From positions 310,001 to 374,000 of the forward strand of contig JAVJTA010000005.1 of assembly GCA_040219135.1 (NCBI GenBank): a DNA stretch of 64,000 nucleotides, read 5' to 3'. This document shows positions 14,979 to 23,387 of this stretch, in pieces (within the stretch, counting starts at the first letter, position 1; each line of letters starts with the position of its first letter). A program made the position numbers and the translations under genes. Source of the DNA: UBA7803 sp040219135. GTDB lineage: Bacteria > Pseudomonadota > Gammaproteobacteria > Pseudomonadales > Azotimanducaceae. The notes beneath the pieces were generated by a model. That model saw only the letters and a list, made by a program, of their open reading frames with translations, ran no database searches and had not been told where the DNA came from.

Positions 14979-17693
14979 TCACGCCAATGCCGGGTCGGCC
15001 TTGTCGAGGTCGAGTCCCTGGGAACAGGCGAACGCCCGGGCGGCCGGCGCATCGCCGCCGTGGCGGGCCCGGGTGGCCAACGCCGCATAGGCGATCCAGG
15101 CGGCCGACACTTCGAAATGGTCGCGCAGCGGCGCTCTAGCCTCCGAGAGACCGAAACCGTCGGTACCGAGCACCGTGTAGGGGCCGGGGATCCAGCGCCC
15201 GATCATCGACGGCAACGCCTTCATGTAGTCGCTGGCGGCCACGAACACGCCCTGCTCCCCTGAGAGCAGACGAGCGACCAGCGGGGCCGGAGCCTCGCCA
15301 CCTTCATCGGCGTGCCCGTCAGCACCGGCAGCGAGCAGCGCCTGGCGCTCCGCGGCGAGGCCCTGGCGGGTGAGCTCGTTGTAGCTGGTGACGCTCCACA
15401 CGTTGCAGGCCTGACCAAGCTCGCGCAGCAGCCGCGCGGCGCCGAGGACTTCGGTCATGATGGCACCGCTGCCGAACAGGTTGATCCCGGCGCCGTCTTC
15501 GCGCTCGAAACAGTACATGCCGGCCAGCACGCCCTGCTCCAGAGTGCCGTCGGGGTCGTCCGGCAGCGCCGGCTGCACGTAGTTCTGGTTGGTCACGGTG
15601 AGGTAGTAAAAGACGTCTTCCTGATCGGCGTACATACGTCGGATACCGTCGCGGACGATCAGCGCGATCTCGTAGGCGAAGGCCGGGTCGTAGCTCTTCA
15701 GGCTGGGAATGGTGGACGCCACCAGGTGCGAATGGCCGTCCTGGTGCTGCAGGCCCTCGCCGTTGAGCGTGGTGCGTCCGGAGGTGCCGCCGAGCAGGAA
15801 CCCCTTGCACATCATGTCTCCACAGGCCCAGATCATGTCGCCGACGCGCTGGAATCCGAACATGGAATAGAAGATGTAGAACGGAATCATCGGCAGGCCG
15901 TGGTTGGCGTAAGCGGTGCCGGCGGCCATGAACGACGCCATGGCGCCGGTCTCGCAGATGCCCTCCTGAAGGATCCGGCCGTCCTCGGCCTCGCGGTAGG
16001 GCGCGATGGAGCCGGCGTCCACCGGCTGATAGCGCTGCCCGGCCGGCGAATAGATACCGGCCTGGGGAAACAGCCCGTCCATGCCGAAGGTGCGCGCCTC
16101 GTCCGGTACGATGGGCACCACGTAGCGGCCGATGCTCGAGTCGCGAAGCAGTTTCGAGAGCATGCGCACCACCGCCATGGTGGTGGAGATCTCGCGTTCC
16201 CCGGAACCCCTGAGCATGTCGGCGAACAGCTCCCTCGGCGGCGCAGCCAGAGGCGCGCAGGCCACCTCGCGGCGCGGCAGGTAGCCGCCGAGGGCCGCGC
16301 GCTGGGCTTTCAGGTAGCGGATCTCGTCGCTGTCCTCGGGCGGCCGGTAGAACTCGGCCCGTTCCACCGCTTCCCGGGACAGCGGGATGCCGAGCCGGCG
16401 CGCCAGATCACGGCGCTCGTCGGCATTGAGGTACTTCTTCTGGTGCACGGTGTTGGCGCCTTCGGAACCGGGGCCTAGACCGTCCCCTTTCACCGTCTTC
16501 ACCAGAATCACGCACGGTTTGCCCTCAACCCTGGCCGCCTGCTGGAACGCGGCGTAGATCTTCTTGTGGTCCTGGCCGCCGCGCTTGATGGACCGAACCT
16601 CCTCGTCGGTGAGCGAGGCCATGAGCTGGCGCAGCTCCGGCGCGTTCTCGACCCAGTGCTCGCGCACCACGTCGCCGGAGGAGATGCTGTACATCTGGTA
16701 GTCGCCGTCCACCGCCTGCTCCATGCGCCGCTGCAGCAGACCGTGTTCGTCGCGATCGAGGATCGGGTCCCAGCCGCCGCCCCAGATCACCTTGATCACG
16801 TGCCAGTCGGCGCCCCGGAACGAACGCTCGAGCTCCTGAATGATCTTGCCGTTGCCGCGCACCGGACCGTCCAGGCGCTGCAGGTTGCAGTTGATCACCA
16901 GCACCAGGTTGTCGAGACCCTCGCGGCTGGCGATGTTCACCGTGCCGAGCACTTCCGGCTCGTCGGCCTCGCCGTCGCCGATGAAGGTCCAGATCTTGCC
17001 CTGCCGGTGACCGGCGCCGGTCTCCGCCTTCAGGCCGCGGCTCTCCAGATACTTGGCGAAGCGCGCCTGGTAGATGGCGCTCGGCGTTGAGAGACCCATG
17101 CTGGCGGTAGGCATCTGCCAGAAGTCGGGCATCCGTCGCGGGTGCGGGTAGGACGGCAGCCCGCCGCCGGCGGCGAGTTCGCGGCGGAAGTTGGCGAGCT
17201 GCCGCTCGCTCAGTCGGCCCTCGAGAAACGCCCGGGCATAGACGCCGGGGGCGCTGTGCGCCTGCACGTGCACCTGGTCACCGCCGTAGCCGTCACGCTT
17301 CGCGCGGAACACGTGGTTGAAACCCACCTCCATCATCGTCGCCGCGGAGAAATAGGTGGCGATGTGCCCGCCGACGCCGGAGCCGCTGTCGTAGGCCTGC
17401 AGAACCATGGCGGCGGCGTTCCAGCGCAGGATGTTGCCGATCCGGGTTTCCAGCTCGATGTCGCCGGGATAGGCGGGCTGATCCTTCAGGTCGATGGTGT
17501 TCCGGTACGGTGTGTTCAATGCCGCTTCGGTGAGCACCAGGCCGCGCTGGGACAGATGCGCCTGGAGGCGCAACAGCAGGTCGCGGGCCTGATCCGGGCC
17601 GCGATGGCGCAGCACGTCGTCCAGCGCGTCCTGCCACTCCTGCTGTTCGTCGAGCCAGTCGTCCTGGCGCCGGAAATCGGCCTGGGTTGCCAT
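14979..17693 (-). CDS. aceE: Pyruvate dehydrogenase E1 component, homodimeric type
   Basis: The product is 904 residues (E. coli AceE is 887), starting MATQADFRRQDDWL at ATG 17693. It decarboxylates pyruvate with thiamine diphosphate and passes the acetyl group to the E2 lipoyl domain. Conserved blocks include the N-terminal WRNA-equivalent LRWNAAAMVLQAYD, HSAPGVYARAFLEGRL, the ThDP motif GDGEADEPEVLG ending in NCNLQRLDGPV, DEARTFGMDGLFPQ, FLLGGTSGRTTLNGEGLQHQ and a C-terminus ending KADPALA. No aceF or lpd lies beside it, so the E2 and E3 must be encoded elsewhere. A paralogue with a different 2-oxo acid preference (MdeB-like) is a minor alternative. Confidence 0.92.
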   Translation of the reverse strand: MATQADFRRQDDWLDEQQEWQDALDDVLRHRGPDQARDLLLRLQAHLSQRGLVLTEAALNTPYRNTIDLKDQPAYPGDIELETRIGNILRWNAAAMVLQAYDSGSGVGGHIATYFSAATMMEVGFNHVFRAKRDGYGGDQVHVQAHSAPGVYARAFLEGRLSERQLANFRRELAAGGGLPSYPHPRRMPDFWQMPTASMGLSTPSAIYQARFAKYLESRGLKAETGAGHRQGKIWTFIGDGEADEPEVLGTVNIASREGLDNLVLVINCNLQRLDGPVRGNGKIIQELERSFRGADWHVIKVIWGGGWDPILDRDEHGLLQRRMEQAVDGDYQMYSISSGDVVREHWVENAPELRQLMASLTDEEVRSIKRGGQDHKKIYAAFQQAARVEGKPCVILVKTVKGDGLGPGSEGANTVHQKKYLNADERRDLARRLGIPLSREAVERAEFYRPPEDSDEIRYLKAQRAALGGYLPRREVACAPLAAPPRELFADMLRGSGEREISTTMAVVRMLSKLLRDSSIGRYVVPIVPDEARTFGMDGLFPQAGIYSPAGQRYQPVDAGSIAPYREAEDGRILQEGICETGAMASFMAAGTAYANHGLPMIPFYIFYSMFGFQRVGDMIWACGDMMCKGFLLGGTSGRTTLNGEGLQHQDGHSHLVASTIPSLKSYDPAFAYEIALIVRDGIRRMYADQEDVFYYLTVTNQNYVQPALPDDPDGTLEQGVLAGMYCFEREDGAGINLFGSGAIMTEVLGAARLLRELGQACNVWSVTSYNELTRQGLAAERQALLAAGADGHADEGGEAPAPLVARLLSGEQGVFVAASDYMKALPSMIGRWIPGPYTVLGTDGFGLSEARAPLRDHFEVSAAWIAYAALATRARHGGDAPAARAFACSQGLDLDKADPALA

Positions 17694-17825
17694 TGCCCAC
17701 GACTCCAACCGCTGAGCGCATGAAACTACGTCATGGCATTGAGCGGGTCTATACCTCAGCCCGCGCCGCCGCGAAACGTTCTGGTAGACTCGACGACGCA
17801 ACGCTTTCCGGAAGGGGATGAAGTT

Positions 17826-20093
17826 ATGGTCCGACGCATCAAGCTCGGTTGTCTGTCACTGCTGGGTGTGCTCGGCATGGTCTACGGTTGCTCGCAGGAG
17901 CCGGCGGACACCACGATCGAGCCGGGCGCCGAAGCCGCCGCGCCGGCGGCGGCCGCCGTCGATCCGCAGGCGGACGCCATCGGCAAAGCCACGGCCACGG
18001 TGAACGGCGCGCGCATTGCCAACGCCAATGCAGAACCGGACAACTGGCTCGCTCACGGGCGCACCTACGACGAGCAGCGGTTCAGCCCGCTCACCGCGAT
18101 CAACGCCGACAACGCCGGCGAACTGGGCCTGGCCTGGTACTGGGATACCGGCACCACCCGGGGTCTGGAAGCCACGCCCATCGTGGTCGACGGCACGATG
18201 TTCACCAGCGGTTCGTGGTCGGTGGTCTGGGCTCACGACGCGAAAACCGGTGAGCTGATCTGGTCCTACGACCCTCAGGTTCCTCGCGAGTGGGGCAAGA
18301 ACGCGTGCTGCGACGTCGTCAATCGCGGCGTCGCCGTCTGGCAAGGAAAGGTCTACGTCGGCACCCTGGACGGCCGGCTGGTGGCGCTGGATGCCGGCGA
18401 CGGCAAACCGCTCTGGGAAGTCCAGACCACCGATCGGGAGCGCGCCTACACCATCACCGGCGCGCCGCGCGTGGTCAAAGACAAAGTCATCATCGGCAAC
18501 GGCGGCGCCGAGTACGGCGTGCGCGGCTACATCACCGCCTACGACGCCGCGAGCGGCGAACAGGTCTGGCGCTTCTACACGGTTCCCGGCGACCCCTCCA
18601 AACCGTACGAAGGCGAGCATCTGGAAAAAGCGGCTGCCACCTGGCTCGGCACCGAATTCTGGAAGGTCGGCGGCGGCGGCACGGTGTGGGATTCCATGGC
18701 CTACGATCCGGCGCTGGACCTGCTCTACATCGGCGTCGGCAACGGCTCGCCGTGGAACCGCTACATCCGCTCCCCCGGCGGCGGCGACAACCTGTATCTG
18801 TCCTCCATCGTCGCCATCAACCCCGACGACGGCAGCATGGTCTGGCACTACCAGACCACGCCCGGCGACACCTGGGACTACACCGCGACCCAGCACATGA
18901 TCCTCGCCGAGCTGAACATCGACGGCACGAGCCGCAAGGTCATCATGCAGGCGCCGAAGAACGGCTTCTTCTACGTGCTCGACCGGACCAACGGCGAGTT
19001 CATCTCTGCGGAAGCCTACGTGCCGGTGAACTGGGCGACCCACGTCGATCCTGAGACCGGCAGGCCGGTGGAAAACCCGGACGCCAACTACGCCAACGAC
19101 GCCCGCGAAGTGCGGCCGGCGCCCTACGGCGGCCACAACTGGCACCCCATGGCGTACAACGGCGACACCGGACTGGTGTACATCCCGGCGCTGGACATAC
19201 CCTTCAGCTTCGCCCAGGACAACGCCTTCCGCTACCAGCCCGGCGAATGGAACACCGGCGTCGACCTGGCCCAGACCATTCCACCCGCAGACCCCGACGT
19301 GATGGTGCAGGCGCTCGGTGCCGTGAAGGGTCATCTGGCGGCCTGGGACCCGGTGAAGCAGGAGGAGCGCTGGCGCGTGCAGCACGACACCTCGTGGAAC
19401 GGCGGGGTGCTCACCACCGCCGGCAACCTGGTTTTCCAGGGCCGCGCCGACGGCACCTTCGTCGCCTACCGGGCCGACACCGGCGCGACCGTCTGGGAGT
19501 TCCCGGCCCATGTCGGCATCATCGCCGCGCCGGTGACCTACACGGTCGACGCCGAGCAGTACGTGACCGTGCTGGCCGGCTGGGGCGGCGCCTTTGCGCT
19601 CGCTTCCGGGGTGCCGCGGCACCGCGGCAACGTGCTCAGCGAAGGTCGCATCCTGACGTTCAAGGTGGGCGGCACAGCGGCGCTGCCAGAGCCCAACGTG
19701 GCCTATCTGGAAATTCCGGAGCCGCCGCCCATCGAAATCACGCCGGCCCAGGTCGCCTCGGGCGAAACGCTCTACCACACCTACTGCGCGACCTGCCATG
19801 GACCCGGCGCGGTAGCCAGCGGCGGTGGCATCGCGGACCTGCGCTACTCGAGCAAGGCCGTCCACGACGCCTGGGATGCCATCGTTCTCAACGGGGCCTT
19901 CAGCGGCAAGGGCATGGTGGGCTTCGACCACGTGCTGAACGCAGACGATTCCCAGGCCATTCAGGCCTACGTGATCAGCCAGACCCGGGGCTCGATCGCC
20001 CTGTGCGAAAGCGAGTATCGGAAAAACTACCCGGAAGTGATCGGCAGCGCCTGCGTGCGCGCCAGCACCCAGCAGGCCGCGGCGGGGAGGTAG
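17826..20093 (+). CDS. PQQ-dependent alcohol dehydrogenase with C-terminal cytochrome c (quinohaemoprotein)
   Basis: The product is 755 residues. The signal ends VYGC (Cys-22), so the protein may be a lipoprotein. An eight-bladed PQQ propeller spans about 45-600. Adjacent Cys-161/162 (NACCDVV) form the vicinal disulfide over PQQ. The catalytic Asp is Asp-351 in DTWDYTATQ, and WGGAFAL and GRADGTF belong to the tryptophan-docking repeats. The C-terminal domain has a CATCH haem site at 654-658. This is the type II quinohaemoprotein that oxidises alcohols or aldehydes in the periplasm and passes electrons to a cytochrome. Thr-353, not Asp, follows two residues after Asp-351, which fits calcium rather than lanthanide dependence. 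GGAAGGGG lies upstream of the ATG. Confidence 0.92.
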   Translation: MVRRIKLGCLSLLGVLGMVYGCSQEPADTTIEPGAEAAAPAAAAVDPQADAIGKATATVNGARIANANAEPDNWLAHGRTYDEQRFSPLTAINADNAGELGLAWYWDTGTTRGLEATPIVVDGTMFTSGSWSVVWAHDAKTGELIWSYDPQVPREWGKNACCDVVNRGVAVWQGKVYVGTLDGRLVALDAGDGKPLWEVQTTDRERAYTITGAPRVVKDKVIIGNGGAEYGVRGYITAYDAASGEQVWRFYTVPGDPSKPYEGEHLEKAAATWLGTEFWKVGGGGTVWDSMAYDPALDLLYIGVGNGSPWNRYIRSPGGGDNLYLSSIVAINPDDGSMVWHYQTTPGDTWDYTATQHMILAELNIDGTSRKVIMQAPKNGFFYVLDRTNGEFISAEAYVPVNWATHVDPETGRPVENPDANYANDAREVRPAPYGGHNWHPMAYNGDTGLVYIPALDIPFSFAQDNAFRYQPGEWNTGVDLAQTIPPADPDVMVQALGAVKGHLAAWDPVKQEERWRVQHDTSWNGGVLTTAGNLVFQGRADGTFVAYRADTGATVWEFPAHVGIIAAPVTYTVDAEQYVTVLAGWGGAFALASGVPRHRGNVLSEGRILTFKVGGTAALPEPNVAYLEIPEPPPIEITPAQVASGETLYHTYCATCHGPGAVASGGGIADLRYSSKAVHDAWDAIVLNGAFSGKGMVGFDHVLNADDSQAIQAYVISQTRGSIALCESEYRKNYPEVIGSACVRASTQQAAAGR

Positions 20094-20098
20094 ACCGC

Positions 20099-20131
20099 GT
20101 AGGAGTGGATCCGCGTGGCGGCCGCTCCTAC
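20099..20131. repeat. REP-like palindrome with GTAGGAG head
   Basis: GTAGGAGTGG (20099-20108) pairs with CCGCTCCTAC (20122-20131) around a 13-nt loop, with one G-T pair. It lies between the convergent PQQ dehydrogenase and EEP genes and contains the EEP stop codon. The head GTAGGAG is shared with the element at 35901-35922. This fits a bacterial REP or bidirectional terminator. Confidence 0.55.
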
Positions 20132-20886
20132 TGGATGGCGACCGGCCGGTCGGCCATCTCCAGGGTGACGGCGATGGGCCGGTGGTCGGAGAGCCGGCAG
20201 TCCAGGACCTCGTAGTCGCTGACCATCAGCCGCGGTGACACGAGCACGTGGTCGAGCGCGCGCAGTGGGCGCCAGGCCGGGTAGGTAGGCTGGACGTGCC
20301 CGACCGGACGCAGATCGGTGTCTGCCAGCGGCGAGTCGAAGAGCAGCTGCGACAGGTGGCTGTTCATGTCCCCCATCAGCACCACGTGCTCTTCGCTGTC
20401 GATGAGATTGCGCACGTATTCCAGCTGCAGGCGCCGCGAACGCTCACCAAGCGACAGGTGCAGCAGCACCACCAGCACGCTGGTATCGCCATAGGGCAGC
20501 CGCGCCACGATGGCACCGCGCCCGGGAATGGCGCCGGGCAGCTTGTGATCCTGCATTTCCATGGGCTCGACCCGCGACAGCAGGCCGTTGCCGTGCTGGG
20601 CCAGCGGCCCGAGGTCGCGATTGAGCTGGGTGTACCAGTACGGGAAGCGGGCCTGATCGGCGATGAACTGGACCTGGTTCACGTAGCTCGACCGCAGGCT
20701 GCCGCTGTCGATCTCCTGCAGCGCGACGAAGTCGTAGCCTTCCACCACCTCGGCGATGCGCTCCAGATTCACCGTGCCGCCCTGATGCGGCAGCACGTGC
20801 TTCCAGCCCTTGGTGAAGTAATGCCGGTAGCGGGCCGTACCGATCCCCACCTGAATGTTGAACGACAGAAAACGGATCGGCCGCAT
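20128..20886 (-). CDS. Endonuclease/exonuclease/phosphatase (EEP) family protein
   Basis: The product is 252 residues from ATG 20886. EEP-fold motifs are RFLSFNIQVG (Asn of the metal site), FVALQEID (Glu ligand), LLHLSLGERSRRLQ, VLMGDMNSH (Asp and Asn) and the C-terminal LSDHRPIAVTLE (Asp-His pair). It is predicted to be a metal-dependent phosphodiesterase; the substrate could be nucleic acid, a phosphoinositide-like lipid or another phosphoester. A longer form from ATG 21051 would begin only 8 nt after dsbA, but its extra residues look unconserved. The gene order dsbA-EEP is, from memory, shared with Pseudomonas. Confidence 0.85.
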   Translation of the reverse strand: MRPIRFLSFNIQVGIGTARYRHYFTKGWKHVLPHQGGTVNLERIAEVVEGYDFVALQEIDSGSLRSSYVNQVQFIADQARFPYWYTQLNRDLGPLAQHGNGLLSRVEPMEMQDHKLPGAIPGRGAIVARLPYGDTSVLVVLLHLSLGERSRRLQLEYVRNLIDSEEHVVLMGDMNSHLSQLLFDSPLADTDLRPVGHVQPTYPAWRPLRALDHVLVSPRLMVSDYEVLDCRLSDHRPIAVTLEMADRPVAIQ

Positions 20887-21059
20887 GCCGTCGTGCAGCG
20901 TCTGTGCGCAGGAGTGTGTGGTGGCGGCCGGGGTTGCGGGCATGCCCCGCATCTCGCCGCGCCTGGCCCATGCCAGCATGGCGGACTGCTCCAGGGAACG
21001 AGCGAACAATCTAACCGCCTCGGCAGGGCCGGTCTGTGGACTGTCTGGCATTTTGCCGG

Positions 21060-21728
21060 TCACTCGGCCCCGGTTGCCGCGGCGCGGCGCTGGGCGACGA
21101 GAAATTCCACCACGTCGAGCATGCTGGCGTTGCCGCCGGCCATGCGACCGTCGACCCGGTACAGTCCATCGACGATCAGCGTGGGCGTGCCGGAAAGCCG
21201 GTAGGCGAGTCCACGCGCGTGGGCCTGCTGCACCCGACTGCGCACGCTGAAGGAGCTGAACACCTTGCGGAACTGCTCCGGTTCCACCCCGGCTTCGCGC
21301 TCGAACAACGCGGCCATGAGATCGGTATCGGTGAGGTTGACGCCCTGGTCGTGGATGGCCGAGAAGATCGCTCCGTGGACCTTGCCGGTCACGCCGAGCG
21401 CTTCGGCGGTGTAATAGAGCTGCGCCAGCACCTCCCAGGGCTCGCTGAAGGTCGCCGGCATGCGGTAGAAATCCACGTCTTCCGGCTTGGTTTCGAGCCA
21501 CGCCTCGACGGCGGGCTGGAAGTTCTTGCAGTGAATGCAGCCGTAGGAAAAGACTTCGACCACTTCGACCTTTGCCGGATCCCGGGTATCCACCGGGATG
21601 GGCAGACGCTCGAAGTGTTCGCCCTCGCGAAACGTCGCCTGCGCCGCCTCCGCGACAGCAAAGCCGGCCAGCAGCAGCGCGCCGATCAAAACGACAAGCG
21701 TGGCGGCTAAAGATACCGATCGCAGCAT
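21060..21728 (-). CDS. dsbA: Thiol:disulfide interchange protein DsbA
   Basis: The product is 222 residues from ATG 21728 with a signal peptide (about 1-29). The thioredoxin-like core holds the active site Cys-64-Ile-His-Cys-67 (FSYGCIHCKNF), a helical insertion domain (about 95-165) and the cis-Pro loop SGTPTLIVDG. It oxidises Cys pairs of periplasmic proteins and is re-oxidised by DsbB. The dipeptide is Ile-His rather than the Pro-His of the E. coli enzyme, which may shift the redox potential. The gene lies between cytochrome c4 (upstream) and the EEP gene (downstream) on the same strand. Confidence 0.93.
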   Translation of the reverse strand: MLRSVSLAATLVVLIGALLLAGFAVAEAAQATFREGEHFERLPIPVDTRDPAKVEVVEVFSYGCIHCKNFQPAVEAWLETKPEDVDFYRMPATFSEPWEVLAQLYYTAEALGVTGKVHGAIFSAIHDQGVNLTDTDLMAALFEREAGVEPEQFRKVFSSFSVRSRVQQAHARGLAYRLSGTPTLIVDGLYRVDGRMAGGNASMLDVVEFLVAQRRAAATGAE

Positions 21729-21897
21729 GGAAACCTCGTCATCACCCGGGAATTGTAGTCGAACCACGTGACCGGCGCGTGATCCGGACGCCCCGCATCG
21801 TCTGCGCAGACTGCCCGAAGCAGCCGGCGCGACGTCGAAACGTTGGACCATGGCGCGCCCGGATCGTGCCCTGTGCGGGGAAGCCTTTCCAGGGAAC

Positions 21898-22563
21898 CTA
21901 GTGGAGGCCGCGCAGATACTCGGCGAGGGCTTTGATCTCGGTGTCCGTCAGGCGCGCCGCGACGCCGCGCATCATGCCGCCGAAGTCTTCGTCAGTCGCC
22001 CGCTGGCCCTCGCGATAGGCCGTGAGCTGGGCGATGGTGTATTCCGGCGGCTGCCCGCCGATGGCGGGAAATCCGGCAAGCGCATTGCCGTTTCCGCTCG
22101 GCGCGTGACAGGAGGTGCACGCCGCCACGCCCTTCTCGAGGATGCCGCCGCGGTAGATGCCGGCCGCGAGCTCGAGCGTTTCGTCGCTCGCTTCGGTCGG
22201 CACCACCTTGTCCGGCAGCGAGGCGTAGTAGGCGGCCAGATCCGCCAGATCCTGCTCGCTCTTGCCGGTGAGCTGCCCGGCCATCAGCGCGATCTGACGT
22301 TCGTTCGACTGGACCATCTTCAGCTGGCGCAGCAGGTACTTTTCGTTCTGTCCGGCCAGCCACGCATAGGAGGGCGCGATGGGTGAGGCCCCATCAGCGC
22401 CATGACAGGCGGCGCAGGCCACCGACTGCGCCTTGCCCGCTTCCGGATTGCCCGCAGCCTGAGCAACCGGCGCAACCAGGAAGGCGGCGAGCGTCAACAG
22501 CGCGGCGGGCAGAATACTCGGCGCCCGTCGATTCGTTTCTTTTCGGCTCTTTTTACTTACCAC
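21898..22563 (-). CDS. Dihaem cytochrome c4
   Basis: The product is 221 residues with a signal peptide (about 1-36, ending AQAA). Two class I cytochrome domains are fused, each with a CxxCH site: CAACH at 50-54 and CTSCH at 149-153. Met axial ligands are likely in MAGQ-region and MMRGVA segments. Cytochrome c4 is a periplasmic carrier that hands electrons to terminal oxidases, including the cbb3 and aa3 types. The start is GTG 22563, which lies inside a 14-bp tandem repeat, and there is no good Shine-Dalgarno. The gene lies upstream of dsbA and is divergent from engB. Confidence 0.92.
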   Translation of the reverse strand: MVSKKSRKETNRRAPSILPAALLTLAAFLVAPVAQAAGNPEAGKAQSVACAACHGADGASPIAPSYAWLAGQNEKYLLRQLKMVQSNERQIALMAGQLTGKSEQDLADLAAYYASLPDKVVPTEASDETLELAAGIYRGGILEKGVAACTSCHAPSGNGNALAGFPAIGGQPPEYTIAQLTAYREGQRATDEDFGGMMRGVAARLTDTEIKALAEYLRGLH

Positions 22564-22599
22564 GACTTACTTACCACGACTTTTTTACTTTCTACGATT
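22554..22599. repeat. 14-bp tandem repeat at the cytochrome c4 start
   Basis: TACTTACCACGACT is repeated exactly at 22554-22567 and 22568-22581. A diverged third copy (TACTTTCTACGATT, 11 of 14 matches) lies at 22586-22599 after four T. On the minus strand each exact copy carries a GTG; the proximal one is the c4 start codon. The stretch is markedly AT-rich compared with its surroundings. Confidence 0.85.
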
Positions 22600-22671
22600 T
22601 TCACGCTCTTAGTGCTCTTCAATACCGACACGCCCTGCTTCACAAGGTCCGTCTTAGAGAACATGAAATTA

Positions 22672-22677
22672 TATACT
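22672..22677 (+). promoter_or_regulatory. Candidate -10 box for engB
   Basis: TATACT lies in an AT-rich patch 31 nt before the GTG chosen as engB start. No good -35 is visible at the usual distance, so confidence is modest. If used, transcription would start near 22684. Confidence 0.35.
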
Positions 22678-22707
22678 AGTGAACTGTCAGATACAGGCCG
22701 ACCACCC

Positions 22708-23364
22708 GTGCCCCAAGGACCGTCCGACACAACCGGAACGCCGCGCAGCGACGCCGCGCAGCGGATGCAGGTCAGCTTCGTCACCAGCGCCCCGGACATC
22801 GCCCACGCCCCGCCCGGGAGTGCGCCGGAAGTGGCCTTCGCCGGCCGTTCCAACGCCGGCAAGTCGAGCGTGCTCAACCGCCTGACCGGCAGCCGCCAGA
22901 CCGCCAAGGTGAGCAAGACCCCGGGCCGCACCCAGCTGCTCAACTTCTTCGACGTGCAGCGGATCGGCGCCGTGCCTGTGAGCGGGCGCCTGGTGGATCT
23001 GCCGGGCTATGGCTACGCGAAAGCGAACCGGGAGGCCCAGGCCCGCTGGCAGAGCGCGGTGAACCGCTTTCTCTCGGAGCGCGAGACACTGGTCGCCGTG
23101 GTGCTGGTGATGGACATCCGCCACCCGTTGCAGCCCTTCGACACCGAAGTCATCGACTGGGCGGCGGCGTCCGAGCTGCCGCTGCTGGCCCTGCTGAACA
23201 AGGCCGACAAGCTCAAGCACGGCGCACAGCAGCAGACCCTCGCCAGCGTGCGTCGACGGCTCGCGGAAACGCCGACGGCCCGGACGCTGACGTTCTCTGC
23301 GCTCAGGGGTCAGAACGTGAATGCCGTGCTGGAAATCATCCTGGGCTGGCTCGCCGAGCCGTAG
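22708..23364 (+). CDS. engB: Ribosome biogenesis GTPase EngB (YsxC/YihA)
   Basis: The product is 218 residues. TRAFAC-class GTPase motifs are in order: G1 GRSNAGKSS, G2 region KTPGRTQLLNFF, G3 DLPGYGYA, G4 NKADKL and G5 FSALRG. It is a circularly unpermuted small GTPase needed for 50S subunit assembly. GTG 22708 is preferred over ATG 22663 because codons between them are AT-rich and unlike the rest of the gene, and because a -10-like box lies there; ATG 22765 is also possible. The gene is convergent with polA and divergent from cytochrome c4, the order also found in Pseudomonas. Confidence 0.93.
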   Translation: MPQGPSDTTGTPRSDAAQRMQVSFVTSAPDIAHAPPGSAPEVAFAGRSNAGKSSVLNRLTGSRQTAKVSKTPGRTQLLNFFDVQRIGAVPVSGRLVDLPGYGYAKANREAQARWQSAVNRFLSERETLVAVVLVMDIRHPLQPFDTEVIDWAAASELPLLALLNKADKLKHGAQQQTLASVRRRLAETPTARTLTFSALRGQNVNAVLEIILGWLAEP

Positions 23365-23373
23365 CCAGGGTTC

Positions 23374-23387
23374 GCTGCGGCCGCAGC
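23374..23387. repeat. 14-bp perfect palindrome between engB and polA
   Basis: GCTGCGG and CCGCAGC meet with no loop, in the 23-bp gap between convergent genes. It could form a short hairpin at the ends of both transcripts; no T-tract is present. Confidence 0.3.

Noticed and set aside
17856..19931. A 691-codon frame antisense to the PQQ dehydrogenase
   Set aside because: Val/Gly/Arg-rich shadow without any domain; the opposite strand has a clear enzyme.
22557..22943. A 128-codon minus-strand frame across the engB promoter
   Set aside because: It is antisense to engB, runs through AT-rich repeat DNA and lacks family features; only its last six codons are of interest, as the short upstream ORF.
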